DNA of 64,000 nt. Source: Candidatus Gastranaerophilales bacterium. Its GTDB lineage: Bacteria > Cyanobacteriota > Vampirovibrionia > Gastranaerophilales > Gastranaerophilaceae. The stretch covers positions 1 to 64,000 of the forward strand of contig CALURL010000005.1 in assembly GCA_944323155.1 (NCBI GenBank), given 5' to 3'. The notes below the pieces were generated by a model. The model saw only the letters and a program-made list of their open reading frames with translations. It made no database searches and was not told the DNA's origin. The translations under genes and the position numbers were made by a program. Positions 45,460 to 55,249 of this stretch are shown here, one piece after another; within the stretch, counting starts at the first letter, position 1, and every line of letters starts with the position of its first letter.

Positions 45460-46584
45460 ATGAATTTATCTAATTTATTTATGAATATCAATCCCAAAGA
45501 AGTGCTCACAAATCTTCCTGACGCAGTGTTTGTCATTGAATACGACGGAAAAATTACATGGGTAAATCATAAAACTTCTATAATTTTTAATGCAAAAAAA
45601 AATGATTTAACAAATTATTATTTTGATGATTTGGTTTGTGATGGCCTTCAACTAGCAGAAAAATCTGCAGCTAAAAGAATTTCAATTGTTTCAGGCGCGT
45701 TTACCGTTGATAATAAAGAATTCTTTATAGAAATGAATGCTAAAAAATTTGGAGAACAATTCTTTATTACAATCAGAGATATAACTGCAATGACAAATAT
45801 TTTGGCCGCTGCTGAAAGAACAGGAAGGCTTAATAAAGATAAAAATATTATGATTGCCAAACTATCAAATGAATTTAAGTCACCGGTACAGTCAATTATT
45901 GGTTTTTCACAGGCTTTACTTGACGGTTTAGGCGGCGATATAACTGAAAAACAAAGTAAATATGTTAAAATAATTAATAAAAATTCTAATGAGTTGTTAT
46001 ATTTTTTAGAAAAGTTCATTGAATATTCTCAGGCAGAATCATCTTTATATCATTATGATTACCAAATATTTGATGTTACAAATGCAATACAAAATATAAT
46101 TAAGAATAATGAAAATGTTGCATCTGCCAAAGGGCTTGTTATAAATTCTGATTTTAAAAATCTTGTTAAAAAAGCTATTTATACTGATGAAAATGCTTTG
46201 AAAATTGTGTTGCAAAACATTTTAGAAACATCAATAAAATTAACAGAATCCGGTTCAATTACAATAAAAATATTAACACCTTTAAAATCAGAGATTGAAT
46301 CCGCAGGAATTCAGCCAATATTAGGACAAAATTATATAAAAATCACCGTTACCGACACAGGAATGGGACTTGCGGAATCTGAATTAGAAGGAATTTTCGA
46401 GCCTTATACACAGTTAGATAAAAACAGCAAAAAAACTCTTGTACGCTCAATTTCACTTGGAACTGCTGCTATGATTGTTAAACACCTGAAAGGTGCTGTT
46501 TGGGTTGAATCTGAGGTAATGAGAGGAACTACATTTAATGTAATTTTACCGATTGAAAAGGAAACTAATACTAATAATGAGTAA
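45460..46584 (+). CDS. PAS-domain histidine-kinase-like protein lacking the phospho-acceptor His
   Basis: A 374-residue soluble protein. An N-terminal PAS domain (NLPDAVFVIEYDGKITWVN, about 18-110) precedes a HisKA-like helical region and an ATPase domain with VTDTGMGLAESELEGIFEPY and RGTTFNVILP. The dimerisation helix reads KLSNEFKSPVQSIIGFSQ where active kinases have S-H-E-x-x-x-P, so the His is Asn at residue 137. The N-box (LQNILETSIKLT) also lacks the second conserved Asn. It is probably a pseudokinase or sensor that does not autophosphorylate. Its stop overlaps the start of the MsmX-type ATPase gene. Confidence 0.85.
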   Translation: MNLSNLFMNINPKEVLTNLPDAVFVIEYDGKITWVNHKTSIIFNAKKNDLTNYYFDDLVCDGLQLAEKSAAKRISIVSGAFTVDNKEFFIEMNAKKFGEQFFITIRDITAMTNILAAAERTGRLNKDKNIMIAKLSNEFKSPVQSIIGFSQALLDGLGGDITEKQSKYVKIINKNSNELLYFLEKFIEYSQAESSLYHYDYQIFDVTNAIQNIIKNNENVASAKGLVINSDFKNLVKKAIYTDENALKIVLQNILETSIKLTESGSITIKILTPLKSEIESAGIQPILGQNYIKITVTDTGMGLAESELEGIFEPYTQLDKNSKKTLVRSISLGTAAMIVKHLKGAVWVESEVMRGTTFNVILPIEKETNTNNE

Positions 46585-47578
46585 TGTCGTTTTAAAAAAT
46601 GTTACAAAAATCTATGAAAATAAAAATAAAGTAATAGATAACATTAGTTTAGAGATAAAAGATAAAGAATTTATCGTTCTTGTAGGCGCTTCTGGATGCG
46701 GGAAATCAACTCTATTAAGAATGATTGCCGGTTTGGAAGATATTTCTGAAGGTGAAATATATATCGGGGATAAAAAAGTTAATGATGTACATCCAAAAGA
46801 TAGAGATATAGCTTTTGTTTTTCAAAGTTACGCATTATATCCGCATATGACAGTAAGAGAAAATATTGCATTCGGCTTGAAAATGAGAAAGATAGATAAA
46901 GTGACTATTGAAAAAAAAGTTCAGGAAGCTGCAGATATTCTTGATTTGGGGCCATATCTGGATAGAAAACCAAAACAGCTCTCAGGCGGTCAAAGACAAC
47001 GTGTTGCGCTTGGTCGTGCAATAGTTAGAAATCCGAAAGTTTTTTTAATGGATGAGCCTTTGTCCAATCTTGATGCAAAACTGCGTGTTCAAATGCGTTC
47101 TGAAATAAAAAAACTCCATGAACGACTACAGACAACTTTCATATATGTAACCCATGACCAAACAGAAGCACTTACTATGGGGGATAGGATTGTAGTTTTA
47201 GATAAAGGTATTATACAGCAGGTAGATTCTCCTGAAGAGATTTATAATAATCCGTCAAACACTTTTGTGGCAGGCTTTGTAGGTTCTCCACAGATGAATT
47301 TTATTGATGGGAAAGATATTCCGTACGAAACTCCGCAAAATGCAATTGTCGGGATTCGTCCAGAAAAAATGATTTGCGGCGGAGAAATTCATCTTAAAGC
47401 AAAAATTGATATTACAGAGCTTTTGGGCAGCGAAAAAATAGCCTACTTCAATATCGGTAGCAGCAAATGCAGCGCAAAACTTCCTGCAGACTTTGACCTT
47501 AAAAATGAAATTGAATTAAGCATCAGACCGGAAGATATGTATTTCTTTGATTCAAACACCGGCAAAAGAATAAATTAA
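46577..47578 (+). CDS. carbohydrate ABC transporter ATPase, MsmX/UgpC family
   Basis: A 333-residue ATPase: Walker A VGASGCGKSTLLRM, Q-loop VFQSYALYPHMTVREN, signature LSGGQRQRVALGRAIV, Walker B VFLMDEPLSNLDAK, H-loop TFIYVTHDQTEA, then a C-terminal TOBE regulatory domain of about 90 residues. Multi-task ATPases of this family (MsmX) power several sugar transporters, which fits the orphan MalG-type permease 18.6 kb away. The ATG (MSNVVLKN) overlaps the kinase-like gene by eight bases. Confidence 0.93.
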   Translation: MSNVVLKNVTKIYENKNKVIDNISLEIKDKEFIVLVGASGCGKSTLLRMIAGLEDISEGEIYIGDKKVNDVHPKDRDIAFVFQSYALYPHMTVRENIAFGLKMRKIDKVTIEKKVQEAADILDLGPYLDRKPKQLSGGQRQRVALGRAIVRNPKVFLMDEPLSNLDAKLRVQMRSEIKKLHERLQTTFIYVTHDQTEALTMGDRIVVLDKGIIQQVDSPEEIYNNPSNTFVAGFVGSPQMNFIDGKDIPYETPQNAIVGIRPEKMICGGEIHLKAKIDITELLGSEKIAYFNIGSSKCSAKLPADFDLKNEIELSIRPEDMYFFDSNTGKRIN

Positions 47579-47748
47579 TTATCACGCCTGCTGTCATCAA
47601 CCCATATCACCGTAATATTAAGCGGTTTGGAGTAATATTCACCAGCAAACGGATTAATCATATTAAGCCCTGAAAAGGCGTCTTTTGAAATGTCATCATA
47701 AAAACATATTTTTTCAGACAGCTTTTTTGTAAAACTAAGTAAATTCAC
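47575..47748 (-). CDS. small protein of unknown function
   Basis: A 57-residue ORF starting at GTG with AAGGA nine bases upstream. Its stop overlaps the stop of the ABC ATPase gene. It has no recognised domain. The ribosome-binding site is the main support, so it remains tentative. Confidence 0.4.
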   Translation of the reverse strand: MNLLSFTKKLSEKICFYDDISKDAFSGLNMINPFAGEYYSKPLNITVIWVDDSRRDN

Positions 47749-47918
47749 TATTTCAATTCCTTCCTTACACAATATATTATGAGAAAATTTTTATTCACTC
47801 TAATCCCCATAAAGTAGAGTATTTGAGATAAAAATCTAGTTAATAGGATTAATCTTTCTCTCTAATTGTGTAAATTATTCAAAAGATTTAAAATCTCAAA
47901 GATAATAAGGAGGACAAT

Positions 47919-48500
47919 ATGTTCAATAAGGAAAAATTAAAAGATACTCAAACTCTGCAAAATCTGATTAATGCCTATGCAGGAGAGTCAGAAGCACGAA
48001 ATAGATACACAATGTATGCCAAAATTGCAAAAAAAGAAGGTTATGAACAAATTTCTGCGATATTTTTAGAAACAGCAGAAAATGAACGTGAACACGCAAA
48101 ACATTTTTATGAATATATTCCGGATGGTAAGTGGCAGGTTGATGGATATTACCCTTTTGAACTGGGTACAACAGAAGAAAATTTAAAAAGTGCAGCAGAC
48201 GGTGAAAATGAAGAATATAATATTCTCTATCTTAACGGGGAAGAAACCGCAAAAGCAGAAGGTTTTGATGAAATTGCAGAAACATTTCATCATGTTCGAA
48301 CATCAGAAATGCACCACGAAAAAAGATATCTTGAATTATTAAAACAGGTAAAAGATGGAACAGTTTTCAAAAAAGACAAAGAAACTGACTGGATGTGCAG
48401 AAAATGCGGTTATGTATACACCGGCAAATCCGCCCCTCAAAAATGTCCAAACTGCGAACATCCACAAGCCTATTTTCAGGTTTTATGCGAAAAATTTTAG
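47919..48500 (+). CDS. rubrerythrin
   Basis: A 193-residue non-haem iron protein. The N-terminal ferritin-like diiron domain shows the ligand motifs AYAGESEARNRYTMYA, ETAENEREHAKHFYE and TSEMHHEKRYLE. The C-terminal rubredoxin domain has two Cys pairs, WMCRKCGYVYTG and KCPNCEHPQAYF. It reduces hydrogen peroxide in anaerobes, in line with a strictly anaerobic gut lifestyle. AAGGAGG lies eight bases upstream of the ATG. It is monocistronic with its own terminator. Confidence 0.96.
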   Translation: MFNKEKLKDTQTLQNLINAYAGESEARNRYTMYAKIAKKEGYEQISAIFLETAENEREHAKHFYEYIPDGKWQVDGYYPFELGTTEENLKSAADGENEEYNILYLNGEETAKAEGFDEIAETFHHVRTSEMHHEKRYLELLKQVKDGTVFKKDKETDWMCRKCGYVYTGKSAPQKCPNCEHPQAYFQVLCEKF

Positions 48501-48507
48501 CCACACA

Positions 48508-48543
48508 GTTAAAAAGCCTCTGAAATACAAGAGGCTTTTTTAA
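48508..48543 (+). terminator. intrinsic terminator of rubrerythrin gene
   Basis: Stem TTAAAAAGCCTCT/AGAGGCTTTTTAA with the T-run inside the 3' arm. Confidence 0.88.
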
Positions 48544-48624
48544 CGAATATATAACAAATTGAAACGATTTTAGCAGATTATTTGGCAAATAACTACATTG
48601 GTAATATAATATTGAAGTAGGGTT

Positions 48625-51600
48625 ATGGACAATCGAAACAATATACTTTTAGAACATAAAAAAACAGGGGAAATTGAAAAAAAAGTTTCAGAGGAAAAAC
48701 AACACTCTGCTAAACATATTTTTTCGTCAAAAACGACTGCGAAATGTTTTGTAGCGTTAATTTCATTAGTATTCTTGTACTCTGTCTATTACTGGGGAAT
48801 TCCGGCAGTAGTAAACCTGCCAAAGCATAAAACCTTTATAGAACAAACAATATTAAAAGAAAGCGGTTATAAGACTTCTATCCAAAACCCGACAATGAAA
48901 ATGGGATTCTTGCCATCAATATGGATAAAAGCAGATAAGGTAAATATTCTGAACAATGATAATACAGAAGCATTAAGTGTCAAAAACCCTGTAATCAAAG
49001 TTAGTTTAATGCCGCTTATTGTAAAAAATATAGACATTGATCATTTTTCTGCAGAAAATATCACGGCAAATCTTGTATTCGACAAAGATTCACAGCTAAA
49101 GCTCGGTCAATATCTGATTAAACCGCTGAACAAAAATATTCCGCTGACTTTAAACAGCGCAAAACTAAAAATAAATTCCTACAATGTAAACCTAGATGAT
49201 AAAGTTCAAAATAAAAAAATTAAACTAAACGGACAATATTTATGCATTGAAGATTTCAAAAATAACAAACATCTTTCCCTAGCCACACTTGCAAATCTTT
49301 ATGTAGGCGAAAAAGCTTCTTATATAAAAATTCACTCTGATATAAAATTACCATTTAGTGAAATTAGAGAAGACCAGTTTGACCTGTCAGGACATATTAT
49401 AAATTTAAATCTGGCCGATTTCTCAGTTTATGCAAATGCTATTTCCAAAGGCAAAATAAAATCTACTTCTGGAATCATAAATTTTAATGCAAAGACAGCC
49501 AAAACAAACGACAAACATAAACACATTCAAACAGAATTATCAATAAATAATTTTGGAATTCTTTATGAAGATATCGCATCTTCTATGTATTTCAAAGATA
49601 AATTAACAATAAAAACAGATTTATCCAGTTTCAAAAATGGTATTTATGTAAAAGATTTGTCTATAAAAGGCAACGGAATAAGTGCAGCCTTATTCGGGAC
49701 AGTGACAAAACTCAATGCTAAACTTCCGCAGCTAAATCTGCATTTGTCTATAAACGAAACAAAGATTGAAAATCTACTTCCTCTACTTCCCGGAGAAAAA
49801 GATTTGTGTCCTGATATAGACTTGCACCTTTTAAAACAAACAGGCTTCTGGGGAAAAGTTATCGGGAATCTTGAGATTAAAGGCAAAGCAGATACTCCTG
49901 ATGTAAATGGAAACTTACTTATTACAGATGGATATCTCGTAAAACCTATTCCAAATGCACAGAAAGCAACTATAAAAGTAAGTTTTAAAGGCCAAATTTT
50001 GACAATAGATGTGAAAGTTCCGACAAGCCCTACACAAACCGTCTACGTTAAAGGGCCTATACAAATTTATGACAATAAAAATGCAGACTTAAGTATTACA
50101 AGTACAGATAATGTTGATTTAAAAACAGCACAAATTGTATTAAATCCGCTTCATGACATTCTTCACTTTGACCTTGGTCCTGTTCCAATTATGGATATAA
50201 AAGGCAAGGGCGGAATTGATTTACATGTTGTTGGAACCCGTAAAAACCCGCATGGCTGGGGACAATTCCACTTTAAAGATGCAACAGTATCTTTCATTGA
50301 TATTCATAATATGCTTCTCACAAATGGCAGTGGAATATTAACATTTGATGATCAAAATACAAAATTCACAACAAAGTCAGCTAACCTCAACGGCAAACCC
50401 GTTAGTGTAGAAGGGACTTGTTCTTTGCAGGGAAATCTTGATTTTAAAGTTAAAGCTGACGGTCAAAATTTAGCAAACATGTTGAAAATAATAAAGACCT
50501 CGCCGATGCTTGTTGATATTCAAAATCTGATTACACCAATTGAAGATGGCAAAGGTCTTGTTAACGTATTTATAAACCTCACTGGACAAGTTAAAGACGT
50601 TAATAATATTAAATTCAACAAAAATCTCTTTGCAAAAGGAGATATTCAACTTGTTTCAAATACCATTAAACTTAAAGATCTTCCTGTCGCTGTATCCAAT
50701 ACAAACGGCAGCGTATCTTTTGATAACCTTGATGCAAACTTTAAACTTACATCACAAGTTAATAAATCCGCAATTAACATTAACGGAAAAATAAAAGATC
50801 AGGACAGTAATATAAAAATTTCATCAAACAAATTCTTTGCAACAGATGCAATACTTTTACTGCCTTCTAAGATTAAAATTCCTTATAAAAACGATATTGC
50901 AGGAATAACTTCAAGCTTTAACGCAAAATATAATGGTTCTATAGCAAACATTGACCTTAATAAGGTTAGTCTGAAAGGTAAAATATATTCAAACAAAAAT
51001 CAAGCAAAAAATCTGATTGTTGAGAATAGTTCGTTTGAATTAGATAGTTCAGACTTCAAACTTTCACCGCTAAAAGGAAGTTTAAACGGTACACCATTTT
51101 TCCTTTCCGCGAATATCAACAACACATTTAACCCAAAACACAGACTTGTTAACGGAACCTTCAACGCTCAGCAGCTTGACTTAAACATAATAAACGATAA
51201 AAATTTGCATACACTTTTACAGCCTGAACAGGCCAAAATACTTTCTGACTGCCGCAATATTCAAGGTAAAATTAATATTGCTGCCAAAATTAGAAACAAC
51301 AATATTAGTGCCTATACTGTTCTCAATGACATAAGCCTTGTTTATGCGCCAAAAAGAATGTTTTTCAATATAAAAAGCGGAAACATACTTTTGCACAACG
51401 ATTTACTTAATCTGAATAAGCTGAATGCAAAACTTGGCGTCATGCCGGTATTTATAAACGGAAAAGTTGCAAATATTTATAAAAACCCATATTTGAATTT
51501 GTACATTAATGCAAAACCTACACAAGAATTCTTTGACCAGTTCTTTAACTATAATTCAGTTTATCCAATAAAAGTTAAAGGCGATATAATCTGGTCTTCT

Positions 51601-53187
51601 AAGGTAACCGGCGCAATCAACAATTTCACAACACAATCTGAGCTAAATGTTAATGAAGATTCACGCATATACTATATGGGCGCATCAATCGGTGATGTGG
51701 AAAACCCTGTTAAAATCACAATTAATAATACATATTCTCCAAATCAAATAAAAATTAACCATCTTCAATACGATAAAATAATTACATCACAAAATAACAA
51801 ACCTTTTGTTAATACCCAGCTTAATGCTTCAGGAATTATCAATCTGCTTGCAAATAACAACATTGGGTTTAAAAACTTCAAGATAAAAACAGAAAATCCG
51901 ACTGATGCAAAAATATTTAATATAATATTTAGAAAACCGATAATGAAACAAGGTGTTTTCACATCTGATCTTGTTTTGAACGGCACAGCAGCAAATCCGA
52001 AAATTCAAGGCAAATTAGATATTACAAGTATTGATATGCCATTTTTTGATTCAACAGTTAAAGATGTAAATCTGGATTTCAAAAAAGACAAAATCTACAT
52101 AACATCACGCGGAACAGTTTTGACAAATGATGTTTTACTTAATGCCGTAATGAGAAATAAATTGACACCGCCATATATTCTTGAAGATGTAAAGCTTAAA
52201 CTTGCAGACTTGAATATAAATAAAATAACTGATACTCTTCGTGAAATGGAAGTTAACTCTTCAAGAAATCCTTCAGGAGAGACGATTTCTCCAATGCAAA
52301 ATATCGACCCGACACAGATTATAATCAAAAAAGCAGAAATTCTCGCAAATAAAATTCATGTTAGAAACATTATTGCAGATAAATTCAGTGCAAACTTAAA
52401 TATAAATGATAAAAATCTCCTAAATATAGACAAATTCAAATTTAATATTGCTGATGGAACAGTTCTTGGCAATCTCAAATATAATCTATTAAGTCATGAA
52501 ACCAATCTTTCTGTACATTTAGACAAAGCAAATTCTGCTATGATGGCGGAAGCATTATTTGATTTAAAAGGACAAATTTACGGACTTGCAAGCGGCGATA
52601 TAAACCTTGTTTGCAATGGAACAACGCATGATACATGTTTCAAAACAATGAATGGAGACGGCTATTTCAGTGTTGATAACGGCCGTATGCCAAAACTTGG
52701 TTCTCTGGAATATCTTTTGAAAGCAGGAAATCTTCTTAAAGGAGGACTTACAGGACTTTCTATAAATAGTTTGATAGATTTGATAACTCCGCTTAAGACA
52801 GGAGACTTTGACAGTATATCAGGTGATTTTAGAATTTCAGACGGTATAGCGCAAGAAATTAATATATATTCAGATGGAAAAGATTTGAATATGTACATGA
52901 CAGGTTCTTATAACTTCATGAACTCAATAGCTGACCTGCAGGTTTACGGAAGTCTTACAAAAAATATAACAACAGTATTCGGTAAGGTAAAAAATGCCTC
53001 ACTGAATACTTTATTTAATATGATTCCGGGAATTAACAAGTCTGATGAAACTTTGTTATTGCAAGCAGGAATCAGCAAAATCCCGAATATAGCAAATGCT
53101 ACTAAAATATATCGAATTTTCCGTGCAGATATATACGGTGATATCAACGGCGAAGGTTATGTAAGAAGTTTCAAATGGGTTAAATAA
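48625..53187 (+). CDS. giant AsmA-like protein (bridge-type lipid transfer family)
   Basis: A 1520-residue protein with a cytoplasmic N-terminus, one membrane helix (CFVALISLVFLYSVYYWGIP, about 46-65) and a periplasmic remainder of repeated beta strands. The segment after the helix has AsmA-type features (ESGYKTSIQNPTMKMGF, SLMPLIVKNIDIDHFSAENI), and the C-terminal 250 residues carry the AsmA-like closing block (GDGYFSVDNGRMPKLGSLEY, then ISGDFRISDGIAQEINIYSD). Long AsmA/TamB/YhdP proteins span the periplasm as beta-groove bridges that move phospholipid to the outer membrane. This is the likely role. Cyanobacterial relatives often have TamB-like versions. Single gene, no partner visible. Confidence 0.85.
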   Translation: MDNRNNILLEHKKTGEIEKKVSEEKQHSAKHIFSSKTTAKCFVALISLVFLYSVYYWGIPAVVNLPKHKTFIEQTILKESGYKTSIQNPTMKMGFLPSIWIKADKVNILNNDNTEALSVKNPVIKVSLMPLIVKNIDIDHFSAENITANLVFDKDSQLKLGQYLIKPLNKNIPLTLNSAKLKINSYNVNLDDKVQNKKIKLNGQYLCIEDFKNNKHLSLATLANLYVGEKASYIKIHSDIKLPFSEIREDQFDLSGHIINLNLADFSVYANAISKGKIKSTSGIINFNAKTAKTNDKHKHIQTELSINNFGILYEDIASSMYFKDKLTIKTDLSSFKNGIYVKDLSIKGNGISAALFGTVTKLNAKLPQLNLHLSINETKIENLLPLLPGEKDLCPDIDLHLLKQTGFWGKVIGNLEIKGKADTPDVNGNLLITDGYLVKPIPNAQKATIKVSFKGQILTIDVKVPTSPTQTVYVKGPIQIYDNKNADLSITSTDNVDLKTAQIVLNPLHDILHFDLGPVPIMDIKGKGGIDLHVVGTRKNPHGWGQFHFKDATVSFIDIHNMLLTNGSGILTFDDQNTKFTTKSANLNGKPVSVEGTCSLQGNLDFKVKADGQNLANMLKIIKTSPMLVDIQNLITPIEDGKGLVNVFINLTGQVKDVNNIKFNKNLFAKGDIQLVSNTIKLKDLPVAVSNTNGSVSFDNLDANFKLTSQVNKSAININGKIKDQDSNIKISSNKFFATDAILLLPSKIKIPYKNDIAGITSSFNAKYNGSIANIDLNKVSLKGKIYSNKNQAKNLIVENSSFELDSSDFKLSPLKGSLNGTPFFLSANINNTFNPKHRLVNGTFNAQQLDLNIINDKNLHTLLQPEQAKILSDCRNIQGKINIAAKIRNNNISAYTVLNDISLVYAPKRMFFNIKSGNILLHNDLLNLNKLNAKLGVMPVFINGKVANIYKNPYLNLYINAKPTQEFFDQFFNYNSVYPIKVKGDIIWSSKVTGAINNFTTQSELNVNEDSRIYYMGASIGDVENPVKITINNTYSPNQIKINHLQYDKIITSQNNKPFVNTQLNASGIINLLANNNIGFKNFKIKTENPTDAKIFNIIFRKPIMKQGVFTSDLVLNGTAANPKIQGKLDITSIDMPFFDSTVKDVNLDFKKDKIYITSRGTVLTNDVLLNAVMRNKLTPPYILEDVKLKLADLNINKITDTLREMEVNSSRNPSGETISPMQNIDPTQIIIKKAEILANKIHVRNIIADKFSANLNINDKNLLNIDKFKFNIADGTVLGNLKYNLLSHETNLSVHLDKANSAMMAEALFDLKGQIYGLASGDINLVCNGTTHDTCFKTMNGDGYFSVDNGRMPKLGSLEYLLKAGNLLKGGLTGLSINSLIDLITPLKTGDFDSISGDFRISDGIAQEINIYSDGKDLNMYMTGSYNFMNSIADLQVYGSLTKNITTVFGKVKNASLNTLFNMIPGINKSDETLLLQAGISKIPNIANATKIYRIFRADIYGDINGEGYVRSFKWVK

Positions 53188-53200
53188 TTAACCCGCAGGT

Positions 53201-53921
53201 TTACAGCCTATGCGGATAATCGTCTTTATATTCCCAGCCGTCAAGCATAAGTAATTGGGCGCAAAATGCACCAGCTTTTTTGCAAAGTCTCAGTACATTT
53301 TTTCTATCATTCAAATTTGTTGTGAAATCTTCTTCACCCTCATCAGGCTTGAAAATACTACCTATGTCACTTGTCCAGTTATATGGTACAAAATTTCCAT
53401 TTGAGATAAAAAACATGTATCTATCACGCCCCCATCCATTTGGCGGTTTATTACCATTTACATCATAGTAAACCTCTGTTGCAGTACGTTGAATCAGTGC
53501 AAGCATTCCGCCATCACTAAAATTTACAACCAACCCATTACGATTTTCAGTAAACTCATTTTTTTCTTTTTTTACAGATATTACATCTTTAAAATACGGT
53601 GCAAAATGACTTTGCCAGTATTCTTCTTCAGCTCCGGCAGCAGGTGCTCTCCAGTCTTCTGGCAGCATATTGTTATCTGTATTATACATTACTATTGCTT
53701 GAGACATTGCACTATAGAATTTTTTTAATCGTGCAGAAAATTCATTTTTTCTTGTACTTGCAATTAATGTCGGCATAGTAAGTGAGGATACAACCCCGAT
53801 AATCCCCAGAGTAATCAAAACTTCTGCCAATGTAAACCCGAACTTAAAACGCTGAAAAGCCTGCGCTACGCGGCGTTTGCCCCCCCCCCCCGTGAGCGTG
53901 TCCAAGATTAATTTTTGTCAT
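53201..53921 (-). CDS. type IV pseudopilin-like protein 4, poly-G phase-variable leader (out of frame as given)
   Basis: AAGGAG six bases before ATG gives MTKINLGHAH, then a run of 12 G. With 12 G the ATG frame ends at a TAA 12 codons later. With 11 G it is open for 239 residues: GGGGKRRVAQAFQRFKFG, cleavage, then FTLAEVLITLGIIGVVSSLT and a mature domain with VYYDVNGNKPPNGWGRDRYM. A TTG (53905) is in the pilin frame with 12 G but has no ribosome-binding site. The promoter and the leader are almost identical to those of the next pilin, whereas the mature parts differ. Confidence 0.82.
53880..53891 (-). repeat. poly-G tract, 12 G, in pilin 4 leader
   Basis: Homopolymer of 12 G on the coding strand, ten codons after the ATG. 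In-frame lengths are 8, 11 or 14. Confidence 0.9.
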
Positions 53922-53952
53922 ATTTCTCTCCTTTTTTATTTATACAATTCTT

Positions 53953-53981
53953 ATAATAAAATATTTTTCTAAAATTTTCAA
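53953..53981 (-). promoter_or_regulatory. promoter of pilin 4
   Basis: Minus-strand TTGAAA, 17 bases, TATTAT. The transcript would start about 25-30 bases before the ATG. Confidence 0.7.
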
Positions 53982-53989
53982 CACTTTAT

Positions 53990-54792
53990 TTATTTTTTAA
54001 AGTCTCCTCCCGCTTCATAATCTTCATATGGCTGCGTCTTATTATATTTCAATATATAGTTCAAATCCCCTGCACTTTCCATAAACTCAATTTTATTTTG
54101 TTTTACCAAAAACGTAAACACATCAGATCCTATTCTATTGGGTCCTTTCTTGCCATTAGTATCAACACGTATTTGCCCGCAGCGATAAGCAGGAGTAGTT
54201 ATTGTCTGACATTCATCACCATTCATTACAAAATTCCCGTCAGGATCTCTTACACATTGCGTCCAAAGATATTCACAAGCTGCATTTGTTCCTTCATTTT
54301 TTAAAGAGATTATCGAACCGTCATTTAGAATAATTGTTGCTCCAATATGCACATACTCAACCTCATTTTTACCATAACCATCATTTTTGGGTTTTAATTG
54401 TTTAATCTTATAAGATATGAGAGAACGACATGAAGTATTTGTTTCGCATATTTTAGCGCCATTAAAATATTTGGAAAACTCAGCCATTATCTCATTATTA
54501 GATTTGTTAGGAACCATTAAAGCAGTATAATCACCACTTGCCCCTTGGTCGTTAAGATATAAATTCATTGCATTCATCATAACTGAATACATTTTTTTTG
54601 CTTGAGAAACAAGAACTTTTTCCCGATAATCGGCTATTAGATTGGGCAGAGTTAATGCGGCAACAACACCAATTATTCCAAGCGTAATTAAAACTTCTGC
54701 CAATGTAAATCCGAATTTAAAACGTTGAAAAGCCTGCGCTACGCGGCGTTTGCCCCCCCCCCGTGAGCGTGTCCAAGATTAATTTTTGTCAT
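53990..54792 (-). CDS. type IV pseudopilin-like protein 5, poly-G phase-variable leader (out of frame as given)
   Basis: Same strong start as the previous pilin (MTKINLGHAH), then 10 G. With 10 G the frame ends at TAG four codons after the run; with 11 G it is open for 267 residues: GGGGKRRVAQAFQRFKFG, then FTLAEVLITLGIIGVVAALT. The mature domain has two Cys pairs (CETNTSCR, CEYLWTQC) and the shared motif VDTNGKKGPNRIGSDVFTFL. No other ATG, GTG or in-frame TTG exists before the pilin helix itself, so unless the run changes length or the polymerase slips, no normal product is made. Confidence 0.82.
54753..54762 (-). repeat. poly-G tract, 10 G, in pilin 5 leader
   Basis: Homopolymer of 10 G on the coding strand. 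In-frame lengths are 8, 11 or 14. Confidence 0.9.
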
Positions 54793-54823
54793 ATTTCTCT
54801 CCTTTTTTATTTATACAATTCTT

Positions 54824-54852
54824 ATAATAAAGTATTTTTCTAAAATTTTCAA
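54824..54852 (-). promoter_or_regulatory. promoter of pilin 5
   Basis: Minus-strand TTGAAA, 17 bases, TATTAT, at the same distance from the ATG as in pilin 4. Confidence 0.7.
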
Positions 54853-54931
54853 TCCTTTTATTATCCTTTTGCATAATTAATATAATAATTTAATGCGTTA
54901 AAATAATATCGTAAAAACAGAAAGGTATATT

Positions 54932-55237
54932 ATGAAACAGTTTTTAATATTTTTCAGCATAATGGTTGTTGGTTTTCTGGCATATTTTGACGCGTCCACC
55001 AGAATGGATGAACTGGATGAAGTCGCGGCAAATACACCTTCTCAAGTCGAATTACAACAAACAATGAAAAAACCTCAGACAAATAATATTCAAAACAACA
55101 ATATTAATATTCAACCACAGCAAAATTTTCAAAATAATCAGCCAGGCAATAAAATAATTAATCCCCCGAAAAATTCTACAAATCAGTTTGATAAAATTCA
55201 AGAAAGAAGAAAAACAATTACATCACCAACACAATAA
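54932..55237 (+). CDS. small exported or membrane-anchored Asn/Gln-rich protein
   Basis: A 101-residue protein with an N-terminal hydrophobic segment (FLIFFSIMVVGFLAYF) that acts as signal peptide or anchor. A low-complexity tail rich in Asn, Gln and Pro follows (NNIQNNNINIQPQQNFQNNQ). GAAAGG lies eight bases before the ATG. I do not recognise a family. It is convergent with the next gene, 12 bases apart. Confidence 0.65.
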   Translation: MKQFLIFFSIMVVGFLAYFDASTRMDELDEVAANTPSQVELQQTMKKPQTNNIQNNNINIQPQQNFQNNQPGNKIINPPKNSTNQFDKIQERRKTITSPTQ

Positions 55238-55249
55238 AATACAAATTTT

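Noticed and set aside
53880..53891. Poly-G lengths as simple assembly errors
   Set aside because: Length errors are possible and the exact counts should not be trusted, but the tract, the start signals and the required length of 11 are shared by four loci, so the tract itself is a real feature.
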